Shown in pieces: positions 17,587 to 25,309 of a stretch of 34,966 bases of DNA. The position numbers and the translations under genes are program-made. The notes beneath the pieces were generated by a model, which saw only the letters and a list, made by a program, of their open reading frames with translations, had not been told where the DNA came from and did not search any database. The DNA comes from Beijerinckiaceae bacterium (GTDB taxonomy: Bacteria > Pseudomonadota > Alphaproteobacteria > Rhizobiales > Beijerinckiaceae), in assembly GCA_030684835.1 (NCBI GenBank), contig JAUXWZ010000053.1, positions 1-34,966 on the forward strand, read 5' to 3'. The stretch's first letter is position 1. Each line of letters opens with the position of its first letter.

Positions 17587-18606
17587 TTACTCGGAATAGT
17601 CGATTTGTAAAGTTTCCACACGCCCTCCAGCCATGTGGCCAGACGGGGGCTGAGCGGGGGATTTGATCGCAGCCGCAGGGAAATAGAAGCGGTTTCGAAC
17701 GTCTCGCGTCACGGAAGCGTCAAACCGATATCCCTTGTAGGTCCCCCAGAACTGATTCAGGCGAAACAAGAAAATCCCGCGGGCCTCCTGTCGCAAAACG
17801 CTTTGTTGCCGGGCGGCGCGCAGATCGGTCACGACGTTCGAGATGGCCAACCAGAAAAAATCTTTGAGACCAAACGATAAATGCGGTTCGATATGTTTCA
17901 AGGCGATCGCCTCACGGCAATACCGGTTTTGAATGCGCGACCAGCTTTCATCGTGAATGTGGATTATTTCAGCATGCGGGGCGTAAACGAGGCGGCCGCC
18001 GCGCTTCATCGCCTCCTTGGCCCACGCGAGATCTTCGAGGCCGGTCAACATTTCATCATAACCAATCTGCTGCCACCAGGTGCGCCGAACGGCGCAATTG
18101 GCGTTGTTGCAGAAGTGATGGGACTGATCGTCCGCGGGATCATCGGGGAACCACTGGCGGAAAATCTGCTCCTCCGAAAAGCGGGTGATCTCGTTGCCCC
18201 TCTGCTTGCCGTAAACAAGGGCGACCCGATCCTGCCTGAAGGGCGCAACGAGCTGCTCGATCCAGTCTTTCCGAGTTGGGTACACATGGGCGCTGGCAAA
18301 GACGAGAAACTCACCCTTGGCTGCGGCGCAGCCGATATTGAGCGATCTCCCGAAGGAAAACTCGGCGCTCGAAATATGAACTATACGCGCTCCAAAAGAC
18401 TTCGCGATGGAGACCGTTTCATCTGTTGAACCTGAGTCAACCAGCACAACTTCGATGTTTGGATAAGATTGACTTGCCACGCCAACAAAGAGGCGACGGA
18501 TAAACCGCGATTCATTGTAGCTTCTAACTACAATGGACACCAACGGCTTGGCATCGCCGGCATGTTGTGATGAGGGCGCTTTAGGCTCCTCAAAGGATTC
18601 CGGCAT
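17587..18606 (-). CDS. Family 2 glycosyltransferase
   Basis: This 339-residue GT-A fold protein of family GT2 has SIVVRSYNE at the first strand, VDSGSTDET at residues 56-64 binding the nucleotide, and FASAHVYP near 103-110 at the usual DXD position. There Ser-Ala-His replaces the acidic pair, a substitution seen in a subgroup of GT2 enzymes. GLEDLAWAKEA carries the conserved Glu-Asp. IHIHDESW lies near the metal and acceptor region. No transmembrane segment is obvious, so it is probably a cytoplasmic or peripheral enzyme that adds one sugar of the repeat unit. It lies 38 bases downstream of the 1010-residue gene and 32 bases upstream of the cytidylyltransferase gene, in the same direction and with no terminator in either gap. 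Donor and acceptor are unknown. Confidence 0.93.
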   Translation of the reverse strand: MPESFEEPKAPSSQHAGDAKPLVSIVVRSYNESRFIRRLFVGVASQSYPNIEVVLVDSGSTDETVSIAKSFGARIVHISSAEFSFGRSLNIGCAAAKGEFLVFASAHVYPTRKDWIEQLVAPFRQDRVALVYGKQRGNEITRFSEEQIFRQWFPDDPADDQSHHFCNNANCAVRRTWWQQIGYDEMLTGLEDLAWAKEAMKRGGRLVYAPHAEIIHIHDESWSRIQNRYCREAIALKHIEPHLSFGLKDFFWLAISNVVTDLRAARQQSVLRQEARGIFLFRLNQFWGTYKGYRFDASVTRDVRNRFYFPAAAIKSPAQPPSGHMAGGRVETLQIDYSE

Positions 18607-18644
18607 CCTGCCTCTCCAAATTGAAACTACGATCTAGTGTCGCC

Positions 18645-21600
18645 TTAAGAACCATGGCCCGAGGTCCGCTCCAGGAGCACCGAGCGAACGGTCAATGCAG
18701 CAACTCCGTTCGACCACAACCTGATCTCGCACAACTGCTCATAACCGTCTCCTGCTGCGAACGGAATCTGTCTGTCCAGACGAAACGGCATTTCGATCGC
18801 CTGTTTGAATGCGTCAGTGCGCGTTATCGAAACGGCCTGGCGGGCAGCAGTTTGCGATCCAAACGCCACTTCAGCTACAAGCTCAGCGCTCAAGCTCTCC
18901 CCTGTGGACGCGACGTCGACTTCGACGACCGCGCGATACGCACCTGCAGATAGCGGCAAATAAGGACCAAATGCAACGTGGCCTGGCTCTCCGGGGCCAG
19001 AGACAATAACGCCGCCTTCGCGGCGCGCCCCGGCCCCAAGGCGCATCGAGACAATCTGCTCGCCAAGGAGGGCTAGGCGCATGCCTTCGTTGAGGCTCGC
19101 TGTGTCGAGCGCCCCCTGCCGAGCCTCGAACAACCAAACGGCGGGCCAAAAGACATCTTCGTCACGAAGAGTTCCAAGCACTGGTCGTCCCCCGGCCAAG
19201 TCGGCCGGCGTTCCAACGAGCGCCGCGTCTGATTCAAACACGCCCTCCGGGAACGGGGCGACGGGCGCGAGCGCCGCGTGACGCCCGAGCAAACGCGGAA
19301 TACCATCGCTGCCCGCCATGGCGAGGTCCGGGCGCAGCGGGCGAAGCCGCCCCTCGACGGCCACTTCGCCGGCGATGACGAGCAGCCCTCCATCCGCAAG
19401 GACAGGGCGCAGTAAGCCAACCACGTCGGCCAATCCCGCAACCCCGTGCCGGAAGCCCGTCGCATGCGGCAAGATCACCGCGTCATAGGCGACGTCCCGG
19501 TGGACAGAGTCCAGCACGCAAAACTGACTGCGCCCAGCTATGGGGCCCACGCTAAAATCCGTCAGGCGGGTTAGAGCCGGCGCGCACCCAGTCGTGAGGA
19601 GACGGACGTCGATGACGTCGACCCGCTCGAACAGGCCGTCAAGGGCGCTCACAAGCGGATCAGGATGCTCGGAAACAACCAACGCCCGGCGGGCGGGCGC
19701 GCTGCCGCGACGCTCCAGCGCCCAGAGAATCTGCGCCCGCTCCCAAATCCACCCGTCGCGCCTCTGCCCGTTACTTACCGCCATCCGGGACGCCTGCGCG
19801 CGCCAGGCGGGATCGCGCCACGCTGCGAGACTTGCAAGAGCGGGAGGCCCTGGCGGCGGACCTACCTTCAACGGAATTGTGACGCGCGGCCGACGCGCCG
19901 CTTCGAGCCGCGACAGGATCCGGGCGCGGCTGTCCGCAGGCAAAGTTGCAGCTGCGACATCGGCAAGAAGCGCTGCGATGATCTCCGACATCGCTGCGAC
20001 CTCGAGATCATGATCGCCGGCTTCAGGCGCCGGGGATATCAACGTGCGCAACAAGGCCCGCGCGCGCATGATTTCAAGCGAAGTGGGAGGCTCTGACAAT
20101 CCGGACGCCTGGGCAAGCCGAAGACCCTGAGGCATCGCCTCGCGTTCCAGCGCGCTCTTCAGCGGCCCATATCGCAAGCGTGTCGAAAACGGAGCCGGCA
20201 CGGCTGCAAGTTGCGACGCGACGCTCGATTCATAGCTGTTATGAACCGCGTTAATTGTGACGAACAGGCGCTTTTGAGCCGCCACGAAACCACGATTCAT
20301 TTCGGCGGCTGCGGTGAGCTGGAAGACATGGCGCACGGTTTCCAGCGCCGCGATCTCCTCGGACGTCGGCTCGACGCCCCGTTCAGTCGACCGGGCTCCC
20401 GCATCTCCCTCATCCCGGATCAGCCCGAACTCGAAGAGCGGGAGATCGCAGACCTCCGCAAACTCTTCCGCGCTCAGGACTTCGACGCCGATTGCGTCAT
20501 CAGCGCCGAGACGAGCCGCGACCGGCAGCGGAACCAGCAGGCGCGCCTGGAGCCCAAGTTGTTCCAGGCCACGACGCAGCAAGGCAAACGTATCGCGCCG
20601 AACGCCAGCGTACCCCACCCGGAACTCTGTCGGAAAGGCGCTCGCCAAGTCGAGCACATGCGTCGCCACGTGCCCGGCATCGTACCAATAGCTGCCGTAA
20701 CTGCTTGGTCCGAAGCGCGCGCGAAGAGGATCGCCCTGCAAGGGGGCCATAATCGCGCCCGCGATCGCGAGAATTTCCTGTGGCCGCGAGCGGTCCAGAC
20801 ATATCTCTTCGATCAGGTCATCCGGGCATCCCCAGGCATCTCTCTGCCCGGGGCATTCCGCTTGTGCGACGCGGTCCACGAACCGCGACGTGTCGTTCTG
20901 CACGCGATCATGACCATGCGTTTGCGTGGCCTGTCGGACATGCCCGCAATGATACAGCGCGAGCTGATCAGAAAGATCGCGGCACGGCCCCAGACGCTTG
21001 CCCAATCGAACTGCGAGATTGTGATCGACATGCCAGCCCAGCAGCATGTCTTCATCAAATCCGTCTATGGCGAAAAGGTCTGAACGCGGCGCAAGTTGAA
21101 AATCGCCAGGGCCATCGAAGAGCACATCGCCTTCGCCGGACACCGCCTCGTCGAGCCGCCCTATACGCCCCCACTCCCTCGCCCCGGCGATCGAGCCGGC
21201 GGGATCCATGCGGTCAAACCCCTCCCAGGCGCGCTCCGGCAGTTCAAACCTGGGCACGCCATAGCTGCCCTTTTCCAGCGCGCTCACAATCTCGTCCAAA
21301 GACCCGCCTTCGCGGAGCGCGATGATAGAATCGGTGTTTGTGGCCAATATCCACCGGTTGCGCATGCAAGAACGACGCAAAGCAACATTTCGCGCTACGG
21401 GCTCAAGGACGGGCAGCGGCGTGAAGTCGGCGAAGCGAGCATGTACCGAGGGGCGGACCCTGAAAACACGCAAGCGCGCGCGTGCTGCCGGCGTCAACGT
21501 ATCCGCGATCGCCTCGGGCAACGTGGGTAGATGGTCAGGCGTATTATAATCAACGAAAAGGATCTCGCTCGTGGGCGCCGACAGCACATGCGCCATCGCG

Positions 21601-21677
21601 TTGATGCTGACGGCGACGCGCTTGACCATGCCGTAACCGCGGTCATCGTTGCGTCCATAAACGATAATGCTGATCAC
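18645..21677 (-). CDS. Multidomain protein: GT-A-like domain, methyltransferase-like region, C-terminal beta-rich domain
   Basis: The protein has 1010 residues. Residues about 1-280 look like a GT2-type GT-A domain: MISIIVYGRNDDRG, ILFVDYNTP near 39-47, and ATNTDSI with NTD at 114-116 in the DXD position. Residues about 330-480 include a WYDAGHVATHVLDLASAFP segment with no family assigned. Residues about 690-840 resemble a degenerate Rossmann methyltransferase: ALVVSEHPDP, VDVIDVR, a YDAVILPHA strand, then LRPVLADGGLLVIAGE. Residues about 870-1005 are beta-rich with GHVAFGPYLPLSAGAY and MPFRLD, matching the C-terminal domain of the gene at 1-1485. The GTG start overlaps the stop of the upstream DUF115-like gene (GTGA). 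Likely role: sugar transfer with a carbohydrate- or protein-binding tail. Only the first and last domains are assigned with some confidence. Confidence 0.85.
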   Translation of the reverse strand: MISIIVYGRNDDRGYGMVKRVAVSINAMAHVLSAPTSEILFVDYNTPDHLPTLPEAIADTLTPAARARLRVFRVRPSVHARFADFTPLPVLEPVARNVALRRSCMRNRWILATNTDSIIALREGGSLDEIVSALEKGSYGVPRFELPERAWEGFDRMDPAGSIAGAREWGRIGRLDEAVSGEGDVLFDGPGDFQLAPRSDLFAIDGFDEDMLLGWHVDHNLAVRLGKRLGPCRDLSDQLALYHCGHVRQATQTHGHDRVQNDTSRFVDRVAQAECPGQRDAWGCPDDLIEEICLDRSRPQEILAIAGAIMAPLQGDPLRARFGPSSYGSYWYDAGHVATHVLDLASAFPTEFRVGYAGVRRDTFALLRRGLEQLGLQARLLVPLPVAARLGADDAIGVEVLSAEEFAEVCDLPLFEFGLIRDEGDAGARSTERGVEPTSEEIAALETVRHVFQLTAAAEMNRGFVAAQKRLFVTINAVHNSYESSVASQLAAVPAPFSTRLRYGPLKSALEREAMPQGLRLAQASGLSEPPTSLEIMRARALLRTLISPAPEAGDHDLEVAAMSEIIAALLADVAAATLPADSRARILSRLEAARRPRVTIPLKVGPPPGPPALASLAAWRDPAWRAQASRMAVSNGQRRDGWIWERAQILWALERRGSAPARRALVVSEHPDPLVSALDGLFERVDVIDVRLLTTGCAPALTRLTDFSVGPIAGRSQFCVLDSVHRDVAYDAVILPHATGFRHGVAGLADVVGLLRPVLADGGLLVIAGEVAVEGRLRPLRPDLAMAGSDGIPRLLGRHAALAPVAPFPEGVFESDAALVGTPADLAGGRPVLGTLRDEDVFWPAVWLFEARQGALDTASLNEGMRLALLGEQIVSMRLGAGARREGGVIVSGPGEPGHVAFGPYLPLSAGAYRAVVEVDVASTGESLSAELVAEVAFGSQTAARQAVSITRTDAFKQAIEMPFRLDRQIPFAAGDGYEQLCEIRLWSNGVAALTVRSVLLERTSGHGS

Positions 21678-22459
21678 GCTGGCCTCCGGCGACTGCGGAG
21701 TACGGACAACGCAGATCGAACGCGGACATCACGTCCCCCAAGCAGATCATCCAGCGAACAGAAATCAAACGCGTCCACGCTCGATCCTTCGGACAGGTTA
21801 TAAACCTCAGCATCGAGCTCGGCGGCCCCGGCGGCGGCGACCCGCCAGCTTCGAACATGGGCGCTCTGCGTAATGTTCGGCCGATGATAGCGGTCCCCGG
21901 GCTGCTGGTAGTCGGTCGAAAAGTAATTGGGATTGTCAGCGGTGACGGCGATCTCCAGAACGATATCGGAAACAGGCCTGGCGCCTGGAACCAATTCCAC
22001 ATAGCGGGCATCCGCGCCTATGATGAAACAGCGCCGAAAGCCGAGCGACAAAGCCCAAAGCAACGTATGACTGCCCGTCGTCACGGGCGGACGGTAGAAA
22101 CGTGAATTACTTTCTGCAAGTTCGTCGAAGTTTGTGACGGCCTCATCGCGCCCTAAGTCACCCAGCGCGTCAACAAGGTTGCGCCGCAGGCAAAAAGAGG
22201 ACGGCGCCAAGCGTCCGGCGCGGTTATCGGCGATCATGCGGCCAATTTCATCCGCATGGGACAGTCCGACCACTTCATCCAGACAGGAATAGCGCTGCGG
22301 AAACCAGCCGATGCGCCGCCAGTGACGATACGCGGCGTTCATCCCGAACGTCGCAGACGTCGCGAACGCCTTCAGATCGACCCCCTTGAGCGAAGGGCCA
22401 TTTGCGATGATCACCGCATAAGTCGCTGCTTCTTCGGCTGATATCGTGTACGTCGGCAC
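21674..22459 (-). CDS. DUF115/GT42-like putative glycosyltransferase
   Basis: The protein has 261 residues. ANGPSLKGVDLK at residues 19-30 matches the DUF115/GT42 nucleotide-binding loop, with Ala replacing the first Gly. FGMN follows at 38-41, and CLDE at 59-62 sits where the other two DUF115 domains here have VVED. Next come VTTGSHTLLWALSLGF and a CFIIGADARY strand (the G-x-D strand of the family), then an NYFSTDYQQPGDRYHRPN stretch with a His near the expected position. It is more divergent than the two plus-strand copies. The start is GTG at 22459 with a GTAGGA upstream. It overlaps the following gene by 4 bases and lies 5 bases after the GT4 gene. A nonulosonic-acid-type transferase role is inferred from the family and the nearby CMP-sugar gene. 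Confidence 0.82.
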   Translation of the reverse strand: MPTYTISAEEAATYAVIIANGPSLKGVDLKAFATSATFGMNAAYRHWRRIGWFPQRYSCLDEVVGLSHADEIGRMIADNRAGRLAPSSFCLRRNLVDALGDLGRDEAVTNFDELAESNSRFYRPPVTTGSHTLLWALSLGFRRCFIIGADARYVELVPGARPVSDIVLEIAVTADNPNYFSTDYQQPGDRYHRPNITQSAHVRSWRVAAAGAAELDAEVYNLSEGSSVDAFDFCSLDDLLGGRDVRVRSALSVLRSRRRPA

Positions 22460-22464
22460 CGATC

Positions 22465-23955
22465 CTACCCCCGATTTTGGGCTGGGAAGGACGGGCGTTC
22501 GGACGAGGAGCTTTCGGAGGAAAGTGTGAACCCGTGCTCTGCGCCGGCAAGGATCAATTCAGTTTGGGCCTCATCATTGGTTGGCAGCCGCGCAACTGCG
22601 GACCCGTTCACGTTCGATCCGTCTGCGAGCTCAAATTCTGCTTCGCTTTGTCGCCAACCATGGGCTGCGGCTTGATCCATCCAGCTTTCGAAGGCGGAGA
22701 AATAGTCCGGCCAGTCCGGAAGAAACCCTGCTTCTCGCCGCGACGGTTCGATGTGCGCCGCGTGCTCGATCGCCGCTTTCCAGCCGGGTCCGTCGAGCGG
22801 GTCGATGAGGACGGTTCCCTCGCCCCCGATCTCGCGGTGGCTCGGGATGTCAGAGGCGATCACAGGCGTCCCAAGCGCCTGGGCTTCGACGAGCGGAAGG
22901 CCAAATCCTTCGATGAATGACGGGGACAACAGCGCCCGCGCGCCGGCGATCAACCGCGCCAGCGCCGGCGTCGACAGGCCATGGACGATATGAAGCCGCT
23001 TGGTCGTTGAGGGCGCCCGCTGGAGCCGCGCGGCGATGCCATGGCCGGTAAAGCCCCGCGCCCCGACAATGATGAGATGGGGCGCGGCCGCCCCCTGCTC
23101 CGCGACGAGGCGCTTCCAGATTTCGCCCAAGAGTTCGAGGTTCTTGCGCGGCTCCAGCGTGGCGCAGGCGACGAAGTAGCGGCAAGTCGCGAGCGCCGGG
23201 TCCGCCTCGACGTGCGGCCCGAACTGCCGGGACGGCGGCAAGGCGCGCGTGAACGTGGGCAGCGGCGTGCGTCCCTGTGCAGCGAGTTCAAACTCCACCG
23301 CGTCGCGCGCGGCTCTCGTGGTCACAATCAGTCCATGGGCGAAGCCCGCTGTTGCGGCGACCATGTTGGTGTGGCCCCGAACACCCTGCGGCTCAACGTA
23401 CTCCGGCGTCCCGATCGGGATGACGTCGTGCAACATAAAGACCGGCGTGACGTCCTTCCTCGCGTTCAACCAACGCAACAGGAAAGGAAACGCGAGCCCT
23501 ATCTGCCCGACGCTGATGAAGACCGCCTGACGCGGAACGCCCGAACGCACAGATCTCCCCGTGGTGAGACCTGTCGCCGCTAAAAGGGAGAGGAAGCGCA
23601 AAGGGGCGCTTTTGGACGCGCCTTTAGACGCTCGCTGCGGCGCCGGGTCTACGGAAGTCGTCCCCGATTCCCCAGACGCATCCAGCAGGCGCGCGCGAAG
23701 CGCAAGCCATACGGGGTCGGCTTCCGGCAAGATGTTTTCCGCCCACAATTGCCGCAACCGGAAAAGGCCCGCGAGCGCCCGTTCACGCGTAAAACATCTC
23801 ACGCCCCAGGCCGTCGGCAACACCGCAACAGAGTTTTCGTTCGTCTTGAAGACGTGCTCCGCATAAGCCATGTCGACGCGGTCAATCCCTCGCGGCGTGC
23901 GCGATAAGGGCGCGAGGAACAGGCGTGACACGTCATATGCGACAGGCGCGTTCAT
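22465..23955 (-). CDS. Family 4 glycosyltransferase (GT-B)
   Basis: This 496-residue GT-B enzyme has an N-terminal half with a YDVSRLFLAPLSRTPRGIDRV opening typical of mannosyl/glucosyltransferase-like proteins of polysaccharide loci, and a FMLHDVIPIGTPEY motif. The C-terminal half carries YFVACATLEPRKN (donor-site Glu and Arg-Lys), SPSFIEGFGLPLVEAQ with the E-x7-E motif near residues 348-356, and GTPVIASDIPSHREIGG. The last 70 residues are low-complexity and Ser-rich, beyond the normal end of the fold. It overlaps the alpha-oxoamine synthase gene by 4 bases (ATGA), so the two are translationally coupled. It may add the first sugar to the lipid product of the upstream enzymes, or a core sugar of the exported glycan; neither can be decided from sequence. 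Confidence 0.93.
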   Translation of the reverse strand: MNAPVAYDVSRLFLAPLSRTPRGIDRVDMAYAEHVFKTNENSVAVLPTAWGVRCFTRERALAGLFRLRQLWAENILPEADPVWLALRARLLDASGESGTTSVDPAPQRASKGASKSAPLRFLSLLAATGLTTGRSVRSGVPRQAVFISVGQIGLAFPFLLRWLNARKDVTPVFMLHDVIPIGTPEYVEPQGVRGHTNMVAATAGFAHGLIVTTRAARDAVEFELAAQGRTPLPTFTRALPPSRQFGPHVEADPALATCRYFVACATLEPRKNLELLGEIWKRLVAEQGAAAPHLIIVGARGFTGHGIAARLQRAPSTTKRLHIVHGLSTPALARLIAGARALLSPSFIEGFGLPLVEAQALGTPVIASDIPSHREIGGEGTVLIDPLDGPGWKAAIEHAAHIEPSRREAGFLPDWPDYFSAFESWMDQAAAHGWRQSEAEFELADGSNVNGSAVARLPTNDEAQTELILAGAEHGFTLSSESSSSERPSFPAQNRG

Positions 23956-25307
23956 AATGCTTTCACACGCGACAAAATGGTTGCCGCAGAGAGGCCGGCG
24001 ACATTGGCTGCTTCTTCAGCGGTCACCGCAACAGCCGCCTCGATGTGGTCGGTCGTATGATTCGCCGTGAGGAAAAAGCGCAGGCGAGCGGAGCCGTCCG
24101 GCACGCCGGGCGGAATGATGGGGAATGCATTGAAGCCGCGCGCGAGAAGCCGTTCGGCAAGCGCCAATGCGCGAACCGTCTCGCCCACATACACAGGCAC
24201 AATTGCGGCCCCGCAGCTTGCGCCGCAATCAAGCCCGGCTGCCTTTGCGCGGGTGTGAAAGAGCAGCGAATTCTTCTGCAAGCGTGCGACGCGGCTGGGC
24301 TCGGCCACCATCACGTCGAGGGCCGCTTTGGCTGCTGCGGCGGCCGGGGCAGACATGCCAACGCTATAGACCATACCCGGCGCATGGAATTTAAGCAGAT
24401 CCACGACAGCCCTGGAGCCGGTGACATAGCCTCCGCAACTTACCAGGGTCTTGGAGAGCGTGCCAAGCCAGAGATCGACGCTGCGAGGGTCGATCCCTTG
24501 CGCCTCGAAGACGCCCTTTCCGCATTTCCCGAGAACGCCAAGGCCATGCGCATCGTCGACCATCAGGACGGCCGAATGCGCTTCTTTCAGCGCGATGAGC
24601 CGCTGCAGATCCGGCATATCGCCATCCATGGAGAACAGGCCTTCTGTGACGATCAACACGCGCTCGAAGCGCTCGCGTTCCTCGTCAAGCAGTTCTTCCA
24701 GGGCGTCGAAATCATTATGCGGGAAAGAGCGCCGCGCGGCGCCCGACAGTTTCGCCCCAACGACCACACAATTATGACTCAGCGCATCGTAGACGATGAG
24801 ATCCTTTGGCCCGAGGAGCGTCGCCAAAGTCGAGACGGCGCCAGCGTGCCCCGAAACAAAGACGATGGCATCTTCAGCTCCGTAGAGACCCGCGAGTGAC
24901 GCTTCGAGCTCGCGATGAATCGCGCGCTCGCCAGCCGTGATACGGCTGGCCGAAACCGACATGCCAAAGGTCCGGACGGCTGTTTCGACAGCCTCGATCA
25001 CGTGCGGGTGCCCATTGAGGCCGAGATAATCGTAGGACGCGAAATTCACCAGCGAGCGGCCATCTATCACCGTCGTCGCGCCAGCCCGAACCTCATGCAT
25101 GCGGTAGTATGGATTCTGGATCAGCGCGAATTCGGCCAAAGATCGTTGCAGTTGCATCTCGCGATACAAGGGATGCGTTTCGAACTTGGTGAACTCCGGA
25201 CGAAGGCGACGCGGTGCAGGCGCAATCGCCGCCGATGACGCAACACTCATGCGTTGGAGAAGCGAGCCAAGATCATTTCCGGAAAGTGGTGCGTAAGTGT
25301 CGTCCAT
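23952..25307 (-). CDS. PLP-dependent alpha-oxoamine synthase (AONS/serine palmitoyltransferase-like)
   Basis: The family condenses an acyl thioester with an amino acid and releases CO2, giving an alpha-aminoketone. The 451-residue protein has an extension of about 70 residues, then the fold: FASYDYLGLNGHP, ASRITAGERAIHRELE with His131, SGHAG, SHNC, LFSMDGD, VDDAHGLGVLG with Asp251 and His254, and the PLP lysine Lys286 in TLSKTLVSCGGY. All key residues are present. It starts 2 bases after the polyketide synthase stop, overlaps the GT4 gene, and no biotin genes are nearby. That favours off-loading of the polyketide chain rather than biotin or heme synthesis. The amino-acid partner (Ser, Gly or Ala) cannot be told by eye. 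Confidence 0.93.
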   Translation of the reverse strand: MDDTYAPLSGNDLGSLLQRMSVASSAAIAPAPRRLRPEFTKFETHPLYREMQLQRSLAEFALIQNPYYRMHEVRAGATTVIDGRSLVNFASYDYLGLNGHPHVIEAVETAVRTFGMSVSASRITAGERAIHRELEASLAGLYGAEDAIVFVSGHAGAVSTLATLLGPKDLIVYDALSHNCVVVGAKLSGAARRSFPHNDFDALEELLDEERERFERVLIVTEGLFSMDGDMPDLQRLIALKEAHSAVLMVDDAHGLGVLGKCGKGVFEAQGIDPRSVDLWLGTLSKTLVSCGGYVTGSRAVVDLLKFHAPGMVYSVGMSAPAAAAAKAALDVMVAEPSRVARLQKNSLLFHTRAKAAGLDCGASCGAAIVPVYVGETVRALALAERLLARGFNAFPIIPPGVPDGSARLRFFLTANHTTDHIEAAVAVTAEEAANVAGLSAATILSRVKAL

Positions 25308-25309
25308 AA

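Noticed and set aside
20211-21083. 290-residue plus-strand frame opposite the 1010-residue gene
   Set aside because: Arg- and His-rich shadow of a high-GC gene, no family motif; the minus strand has the overlapping GTGA start and recognisable domains.
24045-24899. 284-residue plus-strand frame opposite the alpha-oxoamine synthase
   Set aside because: The minus strand encodes a full PLP enzyme with its catalytic lysine; the plus frame is a shadow.
23952-25307. Assignment as biotin-pathway BioF or heme-pathway HemA
   Set aside because: No biotin or heme genes nearby; coupling to a thioesterase-less PKS fits another alpha-oxoamine synthase role better. Sequence alone does not fully exclude it.
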